From the NCBI GenBank assembly GCA_024636425.1, contig JAGXHB010000103.1, positions 1 through 9,500 on the forward strand: DNA of 9,500 nt, in the 5' to 3' direction. How positions within the stretch are numbered: the first letter of the stretch is position 1; every line of letters starts with the position of its first letter. This document shows, in pieces, positions 1 to 7,118 of this stretch. This DNA is from Roseobacter sp. GTDB lineage: Bacteria; Pseudomonadota; Alphaproteobacteria; Rhodobacterales; Rhodobacteraceae. The notes below the pieces were generated by a model, which was not told where the DNA came from, searched no databases, and saw only the letters and a program-made list of their open reading frames with translations. Made by a program: the position numbers and the translations under genes.

Positions 1-245
1 AAGGCCGCAACCAACGTCTCTTCGGAGAGGTCCATGCCATGCACGGCAACGCGCTTGAGCGACAGGTTCACGCGGGCGCTGGACACGCCTGCGACACGTG
101 CCAGCGTACGTTCAACCGTGCCGATGCAACCGGCGCAATGGATGCCCGGCAGAGAGAACACCAAGTCGGGCGGTGTCGGCACATGGGCGGTGTGTTCTAC
201 AAGGGGTGCCACGGAACAGGCCGGGCAGGCGGCGACCATGCTCAT
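1..245 (-). CDS. ccoI: Cbb3 oxidase-associated copper P-type ATPase CcoI/FixI, N-terminal part (cut by the window edge)
   Basis: Only the first 81 codons are present; the gene runs off the left edge. The family is an inner-membrane P1B-type ATPase that moves copper for maturation of the CuB centre of cbb3 oxidase. Visible are an N-terminal Cys pair (C7, C10) and then a heavy-metal-associated domain from about residue 29, with the metal-binding motif GIHCAGC (C37, C40) followed by a TVE segment. The membrane helices and the DKTGT phosphorylation site lie outside the window. The ATG at 245-243 overlaps the fixH stop as ATGA, which indicates translational coupling; a second in-frame ATG lies at 239. 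Position directly after ccoG and ccoH fits the usual ccoGHIS order. The assignment rests on this context plus the HMA domain; a different copper ATPase of the CopA type is less likely here. Confidence 0.85.
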   Translation of the reverse strand, partial: MSMVAACPACSVAPLVEHTAHVPTPPDLVFSLPGIHCAGCIGTVERTLARVAGVSSARVNLSLKRVAVHGMDLSEETLVAA

Positions 246-694
246 TGCGTCACATGCACGACAAGGCGTTGCTGAAAGAGCGTCCCATTCTCCGAGCGCA
301 GCTTGACGCGCAAGTTCCAGTTGCCGGGGCCTGCGCGCACTGTTGCCACGAGAGCCTCGCCGTCGAAGGTAAAGTCAGGCGTCTGGTCGGCTTGAACGCT
401 GGTTGCGCGGCCAAAGACCGCCTGTTCAACGTCGGGTGCAATGGCGCGACCGTCCTGCAGCACGATCAGGTGCAGTTCAGTCCCCACCACATCGGCTGAC
501 ACGTCCCAGCCAAGCGCCAGTTGCGCATCGCGGTCGGAATCAAAGCTTTGCGAGGCGACATAGGAATTTTTGACCTCCAGCCCCGGAAACGTGTGCACCG
601 CTTGATATGCCAGCGTCAGATTGACGGAGATGATCACACCAAAGGCCATCGCGAAGCCCGTGAAGACGTGCCATCCTTTAAGTTCGCGCTGCAT
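242..694 (-). CDS. ccoH: FixH/CcoH family cbb3 oxidase assembly protein
   Basis: A 150-residue protein of the FixH family, small inner-membrane proteins needed for assembly or stability of cbb3 oxidase. A short basic N-terminus (RELKGWH) leads into one membrane helix at about residues 10-32. The family-typical stretch AYQAVHTFPGLEVKNSYVAS follows, and then a periplasmic beta-rich domain to the end. The length is normal for the family. Its ATG (694-692) directly abuts the ccoG stop codon (TAG at 697-695), with no gap, and its own TGA overlaps the ccoI start. The three genes therefore form one tightly coupled unit, probably driven by the promoter upstream of ccoG. There is only a weak purine stretch before the start, consistent with coupling to ccoG translation. 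Confidence 0.92.
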   Translation of the reverse strand: MQRELKGWHVFTGFAMAFGVIISVNLTLAYQAVHTFPGLEVKNSYVASQSFDSDRDAQLALGWDVSADVVGTELHLIVLQDGRAIAPDVEQAVFGRATSVQADQTPDFTFDGEALVATVRAGPGNWNLRVKLRSENGTLFQQRLVVHVTQ

Positions 695-2242
695 CTAGTT
701 TCCTTTTCCGTTGAAGATTGTGAGTTTGGAGGCACGGGTTTGCGCCGACGCATCCTCGACCCACAGGCGCAGATCGGTCGTCTCTGATGTGGCCGCCGGA
801 TGCTCGGGCCGCGCGGTGACATAGACGCGCTGCAAAACGGTGGTATCCGCGGGGACGTTCAGGTTCAGGGTCTCCGTCCCCTCAAGCGAGATGCGCAAAG
901 GTTCATCGCTGGTCAGGCGCAGGTGAAACTGCCGGTCTTCGCCCGACTTGTTGCGCAACCGCACGTCGTAGATATTGCGCACCGCTCCGTCTGACTGGAC
1001 GACGTAAGTAGGGTTGCGCACGGGGCTTACGGTCAATTCGATGTCGGACCGCACGAACAGCGCATAGACCAGACCGATGCCGATCAGCGACCAGATCGCG
1101 GTGTAAAGGATCGTTCTGGGCCGCAGGATATGCTTTGCGATGGGGGTGGGCTTGTTGCCCGCGCGTTCGGCATCTTCATCCGACAAGGCCATATAGTCGA
1201 TCAGACCGCGTGGCTTGCCGATCTTGTCCATCACATCGTCACAGGCATCAATACACAGCGCACAGGTAATGCACTCCATCTGCTGGCCGTTGCGGATATC
1301 AATCCCCATCGGGCAGACGTTGACGCAGGCCATGCAGTCGATGCAATCGCCGGGGCCGGCATCCTCGGTGGGGGGCGGCGGCACGAGGCGTTCATCGCCG
1401 CGGTAGATCGTGCCGGGATAGCGGGCAACAGCCGGATCTGCGTCCAGGAGGGCGGCCTCGGCGGCGATCGCTTTGGTCATCCCGGTGCGCCGCGCATTAT
1501 TTTTGCCGCGCGGCTCGCCCCGCCAGTCGCGATAGGCGACGGTAATGGTGTCAGGGTCCATCATCGCGGCCTGAATGCGCGGCCAGGGACACATATAGAT
1601 GCAGACCTGTTCGCGCAGGAACCCGCCAAAGACAAAGGTGGTCGCGGTCAGGATCGCGATGGTGATGTAGGCAGCGGGATGTGCCGCCAGCGTGACCAGA
1701 TCGCGCAGCAGCGTGGGCGCGTCGGTAAAGTAAAACACCCATGCCCCGCCGGTGGCCACCGCGATGGCAAGCCAGACCGCCCATTTGGTCAGCCGCAAGC
1801 GCCATTTCCGTAGCCCCCAAGGGGCCTTGTGCAAGCGCACGCGGGCATTGCGATCGCCTTCGATCCAGCGCTCCACGAGGATGAAAAGGTCGGTCCAGAC
1901 GGTCTGGGGGCAGGTGTAGCCGCACCATACGCGGCCAAGTGCGGAGGTGAACAGGAAGAGCCCCAGCCCCGCCATGATCAACAAGCCCGCGACAAAGTAG
2001 AACTCGTGCGGCCAGATTTCGATCCAGAAGAAGTAAAAGCGCCGGCTGGCCAGATCCAGCAGCACCGCCTGATCGGGCAGGCTGGGCCCACGGTCCCAAC
2101 GGATCCACGGGGTGATATAGTAAATGCCCAGCGTGACGATCAGGATCGCCCATTTAAAGCGGCGAAAGAAGCCGTTGACGCGGCGCGGGAAGATCGGCTC
2201 GCGGGGGGCATATAGCGATGGGGCTGCGGTTTGGTCTGACAT
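695..2242 (-). CDS. ccoG: Cytochrome c oxidase accessory protein CcoG (RdxA/FixG), membrane ferredoxin-like copper reductase
   Basis: A 515-residue polytopic iron-sulfur protein. CcoG is known as a membrane Cu(II) reductase that supports copper delivery to cbb3 oxidase. Membrane helices are visible at about 30-48, 80-103, 152-172, 190-209 and 377-397. Two CxxxCP-type motifs lie at or near helix ends (C107/C111 and C214/C218). Two classic 4Fe-4S clusters follow: C300-x2-C303-x2-C306-x3-C310-P and C324-x2-C327-x2-C330-x3-C334. The last 110 or so residues form the periplasmic Ig-like domain of this family. The linker between the conserved RGEPRG (about 241-246) and the first cluster is about 50 residues and proline/alanine-rich, longer than I expect for the family. 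The start ATG has a weak AGGA eight bases upstream. First gene of ccoGHI, with an FNR box 50 bases upstream. Confidence 0.96.
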   Translation of the reverse strand: MSDQTAAPSLYAPREPIFPRRVNGFFRRFKWAILIVTLGIYYITPWIRWDRGPSLPDQAVLLDLASRRFYFFWIEIWPHEFYFVAGLLIMAGLGLFLFTSALGRVWCGYTCPQTVWTDLFILVERWIEGDRNARVRLHKAPWGLRKWRLRLTKWAVWLAIAVATGGAWVFYFTDAPTLLRDLVTLAAHPAAYITIAILTATTFVFGGFLREQVCIYMCPWPRIQAAMMDPDTITVAYRDWRGEPRGKNNARRTGMTKAIAAEAALLDADPAVARYPGTIYRGDERLVPPPPTEDAGPGDCIDCMACVNVCPMGIDIRNGQQMECITCALCIDACDDVMDKIGKPRGLIDYMALSDEDAERAGNKPTPIAKHILRPRTILYTAIWSLIGIGLVYALFVRSDIELTVSPVRNPTYVVQSDGAVRNIYDVRLRNKSGEDRQFHLRLTSDEPLRISLEGTETLNLNVPADTTVLQRVYVTARPEHPAATSETTDLRLWVEDASAQTRASKLTIFNGKGN

Positions 2243-2292
2243 GATATATCCTGTTTACCCCCTATCCCTACAAGGTCGGGCGGGGCGAATCC

Positions 2293-2306
2293 TTGATCAG
2301 GATCAA
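2293..2306. promoter_or_regulatory. FNR box upstream of ccoG
   Basis: TTGAT-CAGG-ATCAA, a perfect match to the FNR/FnrL consensus; with the flanking bases it is a 16-bp element (CTTGAT-N4-ATCAAG). Its centre is 57 bases upstream of the ccoG start codon on the minus strand. A class II arrangement (centre at -41.5) would place the transcript start near 2258, leaving a leader of about 15 bases with the weak AGGA site. It lies immediately downstream of the putative ccoP terminator, so ccoGHI probably has its own O2-regulated promoter rather than depending only on readthrough. The assignment is by consensus; binding is inferred. Confidence 0.9.
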
Positions 2307-2310
2307 GAAC

Positions 2311-2338
2311 GCCCCCGAAACAGCATCATTCCGGGGGC
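2311..2338 (-). terminator. Putative intrinsic terminator of ccoNOQP
   Basis: Inverted repeat GCCCCCG (2311-2317) / CGGGGGC (2332-2338) with a 14-base loop; a further AA/TT pair forms inside after one mismatch. Read on the minus strand, it is followed by GTTCTT, a short and imperfect T-rich tail. It lies 13 bases after the ccoP stop codon and only 4 bases before the FNR box of ccoG. The weak T-tract means termination may be partial, leaving some readthrough into ccoG. Confidence 0.6.
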
Positions 2339-2340
2339 CG

Positions 2341-2366
2341 GGTGGCGGCGCTTACTCGCCGCCACC
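2341..2366 (-). other. Perfect 10-bp hairpin enclosing the ccoP stop codon
   Basis: GGTGGCGGCG (2341-2350) and CGCCGCCACC (2357-2366) are exact reverse complements separated by six bases, and the ccoP TAA (2354-2352) lies in that loop. The upstream arm codes the C-terminal Gly-Gly-Gly tail of CcoP. It could stabilise the 3' end of the ccoNOQP mRNA or assist termination together with the hairpin at 2311-2338. The structure is seen directly; its role is inferred. Confidence 0.6.
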
Positions 2367-3215
2367 AAGTGCGTGGACATAGGCGGCCACGGCGCGCACA
2401 TCCGCTTCGGTCAGGCGCGCACCCCAGGCAGGCATCACGCCAAACCGGGCGTTGACAACAGTGTCGGTTAGGCTTGCCTTGTCTCCGCCGTAAAGCCAGA
2501 TCGCATCCGAAAGATCAGGCGCGCCCATGTCGCGGTTGCCGGTGCCTGTTTCACCGTGGCAGGCGGCGCAGTTATTGGCGAAAACCTCCGCTCCGGTTCC
2601 GGCAAGGTTCGCGTCATACTCGGTGTTCGACAGGGACACGACATGTTCCACGACCGCTGCAACCTCGCCCTTCGACAGCATTTCGCCAAAGGCGGGCATC
2701 TGCGAATAGCGGGCGTCCGCGTCCTGTTCGTTGCGAATGCCGTGGCGCACGGTGTATTCGATGTCCGCCATTTGTCCGCCCCACAGCCAGTCATCATCCA
2801 GAAGGTTCGGATAGCCCTTGGCTCCTGCAGCACCCGATCCGTGGCATTGCGAACAATGCGCCCGGAAGACCGCACCGCCGCGCGCCTTGGCATAGCGGTT
2901 CAGATCGGCATCAGCGGGCAGGGTGTCCATGTCGGCAGCCAGCAGGGCGGTGACCAGATCGGCGTTCTTGGCTTCATGGGCAGTTATGTCGGTCGCGACA
3001 TTCGCGCGGGTCGACCATCCCAGCACGCCCGACGTAGCCCCTGACACCATCGGCCAGGCAGGATAGGCGATGGTATATCCGATCCCCCAGATGATGGTCA
3101 GGTATAGCGTCCAGAGCCACCAGCGTGGCAGGGGCGTGTTCAGTTCTTCGATGCCGTCCCAGCTATGACCTGTGGTTTCGGTGCCGGTGACATGGTCCTT
3201 CTTGCGGTCAGACAT
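2352..3215 (-). CDS. ccoP: Cbb3-type cytochrome c oxidase subunit III, dihaem CcoP (FixP)
   Basis: A 287-residue membrane-anchored dihaem cytochrome c that passes electrons to CcoO/CcoN in the cbb3 oxidase. It has a short cytoplasmic N-terminus, one membrane helix at about 33-55, and then two periplasmic cytochrome c domains. Haem attachment motifs are C121-SQ-C124-H125 and C216-AA-C219-H220, with probable axial Met ligands in MPAFG (M173) and MPAWG (M261). The motif HSWDGIEELNTPLPRWW near the N-terminus is typical of CcoP. I chose the ATG at 3215 because it has a strong AGGAGG six to seven bases upstream and gives the normal N-terminus; an upstream in-frame ATG at 3242 lies inside ccoQ. It overlaps the end of ccoQ by 8 bases. 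Last gene of ccoNOQP. Confidence 0.97.
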   Translation of the reverse strand: MSDRKKDHVTGTETTGHSWDGIEELNTPLPRWWLWTLYLTIIWGIGYTIAYPAWPMVSGATSGVLGWSTRANVATDITAHEAKNADLVTALLAADMDTLPADADLNRYAKARGGAVFRAHCSQCHGSGAAGAKGYPNLLDDDWLWGGQMADIEYTVRHGIRNEQDADARYSQMPAFGEMLSKGEVAAVVEHVVSLSNTEYDANLAGTGAEVFANNCAACHGETGTGNRDMGAPDLSDAIWLYGGDKASLTDTVVNARFGVMPAWGARLTEADVRAVAAYVHALGGGE

Positions 3216-3414
3216 TGCCGTCCTCCTTGTTCTTTTTTGCACGGGTGCGGGGGGCTGGTGGCTTGTCGTCGTCCAGCGGAATCCGGGCGACAGCGTCGTA
3301 GGTCTTGGTGCTGCCGGGGCGCATGACGAACAGGATCACACCGGCAAAGAAGATGAACATGGCCAACAAGACCCAGCTGTCCGCCAGGGTGCGCAGGAAT
3401 GTGTAGGTTTGCAT
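3208..3414 (-). CDS. ccoQ: Cbb3-type cytochrome c oxidase subunit IV, CcoQ (FixQ)
   Basis: A 68-residue single-span membrane protein. CcoQ is the small non-haem subunit that stabilises the cbb3 complex. The N-terminus MQTYTFLRTLADSW leads into a hydrophobic helix at about residues 13-31, then MRPGSTKTYDAVARIPLDDD, and a highly charged Lys/Arg tail. This layout, including the PGSK/T-xx-YDxxARIPLDDD segment, is characteristic of the family. The start at 3414 is preceded by AGGAGG about seven bases upstream; an in-frame start 20 codons earlier would run into ccoO and lacks this site. The gene starts 10 bases after the ccoO stop and its end overlaps ccoP by 8 bases. Confidence 0.95.
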   Translation of the reverse strand: MQTYTFLRTLADSWVLLAMFIFFAGVILFVMRPGSTKTYDAVARIPLDDDKPPAPRTRAKKNKEDGNV

Positions 3415-3424
3415 TTTTTGCCTC

Positions 3425-4150
3425 CTAGCGGCTGGCGTCGGGGGTGAAGGTCGAGAAATCGACCATGGTGCCAAGCACTTGCAGATAGGCGATCAGAGCG
3501 TCCATTTCTGTAACTCCGGGCTGGCTGTCAAAATTGGCGACAGCGGCCCCCGGATACCGTTCAAGAAGCCCGTCGAAGTCACCGTCAGGATCAGCCTGTG
3601 CGCGGAAGTCAGCGCGTGCGGCGTCAATCTGTTCGTCGGTATAGGGCACACCCACAAAGCGGTGGGTTTCCATCAGCGCCTGCGTGTGGGTCGACTCGAT
3701 CGGGGTCTGCATCAGAAACGCATATTTCGGCATGATCGATTCCGGCACGACCGACTGCGGGTCAACCAGATGGTCGACGTGCCATGCATCGGAATACCGG
3801 CCGCCCACCCGCGCCAGATCGGGGCCCGTGCGTTTGGACCCCCATTGGAACGGATGGTCGTACATCGATTCTGCCGCAAGGCTATAGTGGCCGTAGCGTT
3901 CCACCTCATCGCGCATGGGGCGGATCATCTGGCTGTGGCAGTTGTAGCACCCTTCGCGCACATAGATGTCACGCCCCGTCAGTTCGAGCGGGGAGTAGGG
4001 CCGGACACCCTCGACTTCCTCAATGGTGTTTTCCAGCCAGAACAGCGGGGCGATTTCCACAATCCCCCCTACCGTGACCACCAAAAGCGAGGCGACCAGC
4101 AGCAGGGTAGGGCTTTTTTCCAGAATGGCGTGTTTGTCGATAAAGGCCAT
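3425..4150 (-). CDS. ccoO: Cbb3-type cytochrome c oxidase subunit II, monohaem CcoO (FixO)
   Basis: A 241-residue membrane-anchored monohaem cytochrome c that relays electrons from CcoP to the catalytic subunit CcoN. One membrane helix spans about residues 13-36, and the rest is periplasmic. The haem-binding motif is C68-YN-C71-H72 within the highly conserved YVREGCYNCHSQMIRPM stretch. M140 in SIMPKY is the probable axial ligand. GSKRTGPDLARVGGRYSDAWH is also typical of the family. The start ATG has GGAG eight bases upstream, and the gene begins 11 bases after the ccoN stop. Length is normal and no broken motif is seen. Confidence 0.98.
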   Translation of the reverse strand: MAFIDKHAILEKSPTLLLVASLLVVTVGGIVEIAPLFWLENTIEEVEGVRPYSPLELTGRDIYVREGCYNCHSQMIRPMRDEVERYGHYSLAAESMYDHPFQWGSKRTGPDLARVGGRYSDAWHVDHLVDPQSVVPESIMPKYAFLMQTPIESTHTQALMETHRFVGVPYTDEQIDAARADFRAQADPDGDFDGLLERYPGAAVANFDSQPGVTEMDALIAYLQVLGTMVDFSTFTPDASR

Positions 4151-4161
4151 GGGTCAGCTCC

Positions 4162-5763
4162 TTATTCTGCAGGGGTTGCGTTGGTGGGAAGCGGTGCGGT
4201 TGCCGGTTTGGCCCCGCGGATCGTCTTCCACATGTTCCAGACCATGATCAGCGCCCCGGTCAGATAGAGGATCCCGCCGGTGCCGCGCACGACATACATC
4301 GGGAACTTGGCAGCGACCGTGTCCGCAAAGGAGTTGACGAGGAAACCCTGGTCATCGACCTCGCGCCACATCAGACCTTCCATGATACCGGTGACCCACA
4401 TCGACGACGCGTAGAGGACAATGCCGATCGTCGCGAGCCAGAAGTGCCAGTTGATCGCGGACATCGAATACATCTGTGCGCGGCCCCAAAGACGCGGGGT
4501 CAGGAAGTACAGCGCGCCAAAGGTGATCATGCCGTTCCAACCAAGCGCACCCGAATGGACGTGTCCGATTGTCCAGTCTGTGTAATGGCTTAGCGAGTTT
4601 ACTGCACGGATCGACATCATCGGTCCCTCGAAGGTCGACATGCCGTAGAACCCCAGCGACAGAACGAACATCCGCAGGATCGGATCGGTGCGCAGTTTGT
4701 CCCCGGCCCCTTGCAGGGTCATCAGGCCGTTGATCATGCCGCCCCAACTGGGCATCCAAAGAACGATCGAGAACACCATTCCCAAGGTCGCGGCCCAATC
4801 AGGCAGGGCGGTGTAATGCAAGTGGTGCGGGCCTGCCCAGATATACAGGAAGATCAGCGACCAGAAGTGAATGATGCTGAGCTTGTAGGAATAGACCGGG
4901 CGGTTCGCCTGCTTGGGTACGAAATAGTACATCATCCCCAGAAATCCTGCGGTCAGGAAAAAGCCCACGGCGTTGTGGCCGTACCACCACTGCGTCATCG
5001 CATCCTGCACGCCCGCAAAGACCTGCACCGATTTCGACCCCCAGAAGCTGACGGGAATGGACAGGTTGTTGACGACATGCAGCATCGCGACGGTGATGAT
5101 GAAGCTCAGGTAGAACCAGTTGGCGACATAGATGTGCTTTTCCCGACGGCGGATGATGGTGCCCATGAAGACCACCAGATAGGACAGCCAGATTATCGTC
5201 AGCCAGATGTCGATGTACCATTCAGGTTCCGCGTATTCCTTGGATTGGGTCGCCCCCAGCAGATAGCCGGTCGCGGCCAGCACGATGAAAAGCTGGTATC
5301 CCCAGAAGACGAACCAGCTCAGGTTGCCGCCAAAGAGCCTGACAGCGCTGGTGCGCTGCACCACGTAAAAGGACGTACAGATCAGCGCGTTGCCCCCGAA
5401 GGCAAAGATCACCGCCGAGGTGTGCAGGGGCCGCAGCCGCCCGAAGTTGCCGAAAGGTTGCGCCCATTCGAAGTTCAGTTCGGGAAACGCGAGCTGGAAG
5501 GCGATGTAGGTGCCGACCAGAAACCCGGTGACACCCCAGAAGGCCGTCGCGATCACGCCGGCGCGGATGACCCCATCGGCATAGCCCGTCTCGGCCACGG
5601 GTTTCGGTTCATCAATGCCGCGCAGCACCCAGACGAAAAGTCCGGACGCCACCGTCATGATCAGTATTGCATGCACCTGATAAGCCAGATCATGCGCCCA
5701 ATTCGCCCCGACCGCGGCAACCGCCGCGACCACCGCCAATATGACGAGTTTAAAGTAATCCAT
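4162..5763 (-). CDS. ccoN: Cbb3-type cytochrome c oxidase subunit I, CcoN (FixN)
   Basis: A 533-residue haem-copper oxidase subunit with about 12 membrane helices; it reduces O2 to water with very high O2 affinity and pumps protons. By comparison with the Pseudomonas stutzeri enzyme, the metal ligands are present: H114 and H403 for low-spin haem b, H401 for haem b3, H263, H313 and H314 for CuB, and Y307 as the Tyr cross-linked to a CuB His. WYGHNAVGFFLTAGFLG and YIWAGPHHLHYTALPDW are signature stretches. I chose the ATG at 5763 (MDYFKL) because AAGG lies seven bases upstream; an earlier in-frame start at 5802 would extend into the leader. An FNR box lies 83 bases upstream. First gene of ccoNOQP; nothing looks broken. 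Confidence 0.98.
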   Translation of the reverse strand: MDYFKLVILAVVAAVAAVGANWAHDLAYQVHAILIMTVASGLFVWVLRGIDEPKPVAETGYADGVIRAGVIATAFWGVTGFLVGTYIAFQLAFPELNFEWAQPFGNFGRLRPLHTSAVIFAFGGNALICTSFYVVQRTSAVRLFGGNLSWFVFWGYQLFIVLAATGYLLGATQSKEYAEPEWYIDIWLTIIWLSYLVVFMGTIIRRREKHIYVANWFYLSFIITVAMLHVVNNLSIPVSFWGSKSVQVFAGVQDAMTQWWYGHNAVGFFLTAGFLGMMYYFVPKQANRPVYSYKLSIIHFWSLIFLYIWAGPHHLHYTALPDWAATLGMVFSIVLWMPSWGGMINGLMTLQGAGDKLRTDPILRMFVLSLGFYGMSTFEGPMMSIRAVNSLSHYTDWTIGHVHSGALGWNGMITFGALYFLTPRLWGRAQMYSMSAINWHFWLATIGIVLYASSMWVTGIMEGLMWREVDDQGFLVNSFADTVAAKFPMYVVRGTGGILYLTGALIMVWNMWKTIRGAKPATAPLPTNATPAE

Positions 5764-5819
5764 ATTGCACCTTCTTGCTTGCGCTGTCCCACCGGGGCGC
5801 ATCTGTTCTGCCTGGCTGA

Positions 5820-5859
5820 TCTAAAGCGTGCCGCAGCGCCCGACCTTGATCTGCATCAA
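5820..5859 (-). promoter_or_regulatory. FnrL-controlled promoter of ccoNOQP with FNR box
   Basis: A perfect FNR box, TTGAT-CTGC-ATCAA, lies at 5846-5859 (16-bp symmetric with flanks, CTTGAT-N4-ATCAAG). On the minus strand a -10-like TTTAGA lies at 5825-5820, about 30 bases from the box centre. That is the spacing expected for class II activation and predicts a start near 5811 with a leader of roughly 48 bases before ccoN. The box is seen directly; promoter activity and FnrL binding are inferred. Confidence 0.9.
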
Positions 5860-5879
5860 GTTTCCCGGTCAGGCGGCTG

Positions 5880-6287
5880 TTAACGGATGACATGAACCGC
5901 GCAGTTTGCGTGGCGCACGACGTGACCGGCGACTGAACCAAGCAGAATGTCTGAGAAGGCGGGCTGGTGAGACGCCACAACGATGCAGTCGCTGCCATTC
6001 TCTTCGGCCCAGCGGCAAATACGCGGGCCGGCGCGTCCGTCCGCTATTGCAGGCCGGCAGTTGGGAATGTCACGCGCGATCGCTTCAAGCTTTTCAGCAA
6101 CGGTTTCGCGGGCTGTGACGACAAACTCCGGCGGCACATAATCCGAGACATAAACCGGGATCATCTCGATCACATGGAGCAGGGTAATATGTGCACCTTC
6201 GTTCGCCATCGCCCTTGCGGCTTTCAGCGAAGCATCAATCTTGGCATCGTCCTCCAAGACGATGGGAACAAGGATATTGGAATACAT
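5880..6287 (-). CDS. Universal stress protein (UspA domain)
   Basis: A 135-residue single UspA-domain cytoplasmic protein. It begins with the family-typical MYSNILVPIVLEDDAK strand and Asp loop, has the middle strand ITLLHVIE, and ends with DCIVVASHQPAFSDILLGSV and VVRHANCAVHVIR. The usual nucleotide-binding pattern G-x2-G-x9-G-S/T is only partly kept: the last GS (117-118) is present, but the first two glycines are replaced in SHQP. This resembles the UspF/G-like branch and leaves ATP binding uncertain. I chose the ATG at 6287 because AGGAGAG lies about seven bases upstream; an in-frame ATG at 6323 has no such site. It sits between fnrL and ccoN, with an FNR box 59 bases upstream, so it is probably a low-O2 stress protein. 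Its exact partner is unknown. Confidence 0.93.
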   Translation of the reverse strand: MYSNILVPIVLEDDAKIDASLKAARAMANEGAHITLLHVIEMIPVYVSDYVPPEFVVTARETVAEKLEAIARDIPNCRPAIADGRAGPRICRWAEENGSDCIVVASHQPAFSDILLGSVAGHVVRHANCAVHVIR

Positions 6288-6346
6288 GATGTGCTCTCCT
6301 GAGGATAATGATGCCTCAAGCAAAGCGCATTACGCGGCGGGCCGCG

Positions 6347-6360
6347 TTGATGCAGATCAA
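6347..6360. promoter_or_regulatory. FNR box upstream of the universal stress protein gene
   Basis: TTGAT-GCAG-ATCAA, a perfect consensus match. Its centre is about 66 bases upstream of the usp start codon on the minus strand, so class II activation would start transcription near 6312. The corresponding -10 position carries TTTGCT, a weak match. It lies 21 bases after the fnrL stop, and no clear terminator separates the two genes, so readthrough from fnrL is also possible. Confidence 0.88.
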
Positions 6361-6381
6361 ATAGGGGTCAGCGAGATGCTG

Positions 6382-7116
6382 TCAGAACAGCGGGCCACCA
6401 TCGGCATCATCGCCAGTGGCGATATGCAGGGCATCAAAATCTGCAACTTCGAACTGGCGGCGGTCGGAAAAATGCAGGATGCCTTCCTTTTTCATCGCGC
6501 CAAGCTGTCGGCTGACCGTCTCGAGGGTCAGGCCCAGAAAGCTGGCGATCTCCTCGCGGGTCAAGGGCAGCACCACTTTCAGGGCCTCTGACGAAGGGTC
6601 GCTCAGCGACTGGCGACGTATCAGCATTTCGATGAAGGTCGCGATCTTTTCGCGTGCGGTCTTGCGGCCCAGCAGAACCATCCAGTCGCGCGCCGCGTCC
6701 AGTTCATCCAGCGCCATTTCCAGCAGCCGCTGCGCCACATGCGGGGTCGACGCGACCAGATCCTCGAACGGCTTGCGCTTGAAACAGCATAGCGTCACAT
6801 CCGTGACCGCAACCACGTCGAACTCGATCTGAGCCCGGCCCGGATGCCCGATGAAGTCCGACGGGAAGAGCAGGCCCACCATCTGGATGCGCCCGTCTTC
6901 CATTGTCTTGCCCAGGCTGCCGACACCCGAGACGATCGACGCCAGATAGGTCAGTTCGTCGCCGCGCCACAGGATCGGCTCGCCCGCCTTGAAGGACTTG
7001 TAGCTTTTGATGTTGTCCAGAATGGCCAGTTCATCCTCGTCGCACCGCGCGCACACGGCGCGGTGTCGGATAGGGCATTCCGTGCAACTGGGGCGGACGC
7101 GATCGGAAATATACAT
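6382..7116 (-). CDS. fnrL: Oxygen-sensing Crp/Fnr-family transcriptional regulator FnrL
   Basis: A 244-residue regulator of the FNR branch. The N-terminus carries C11-x2-C14-x7-C22-x2-C25, and C110/C111 lie at the end of the effector domain; FNR proteins use three N-terminal Cys plus one such internal Cys to hold an O2-labile 4Fe-4S cluster. The cyclic-nucleotide-binding-like beta barrel covers about 28-118, the dimerisation helix about 124-167, and the helix-turn-helix about 185-205. Its recognition helix has E199-x2-S202-R203, the residues that read TTGAT in FNR. This agrees with four perfect TTGAT-N4-ATCAA boxes in the window, one next to its own start. No Shine-Dalgarno sequence is visible, and the ATG is the only suitable start before C11. 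It probably controls usp, cco and hemN as well as itself. Confidence 0.96.
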   Translation of the reverse strand: MYISDRVRPSCTECPIRHRAVCARCDEDELAILDNIKSYKSFKAGEPILWRGDELTYLASIVSGVGSLGKTMEDGRIQMVGLLFPSDFIGHPGRAQIEFDVVAVTDVTLCCFKRKPFEDLVASTPHVAQRLLEMALDELDAARDWMVLLGRKTAREKIATFIEMLIRRQSLSDPSSEALKVVLPLTREEIASFLGLTLETVSRQLGAMKKEGILHFSDRRQFEVADFDALHIATGDDADGGPLF

Positions 7117-7118
7117 AT

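Noticed and set aside
1130..1813. A 227-codon open frame on the plus strand opposite ccoG
   Set aside because: A shadow of ccoG codon usage; the sequence is compositionally odd and shows no domain.
3479..4267. A 262-codon open frame on the plus strand opposite ccoO
   Set aside because: Antisense to a clear cytochrome gene with normal motifs; no ribosome-binding site or recognisable family.
4711..5883. A 390-codon open frame on the plus strand opposite ccoN
   Set aside because: It lies entirely antisense to the highly conserved ccoN and encodes a low-complexity, charged, His/Gln-rich sequence with no domain. Such frames are expected opposite GC-rich genes.
6361..6381. A terminator between fnrL and the usp FNR box
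   Set aside because: I found no inverted repeat or T-tract in these bases, so none is annotated.
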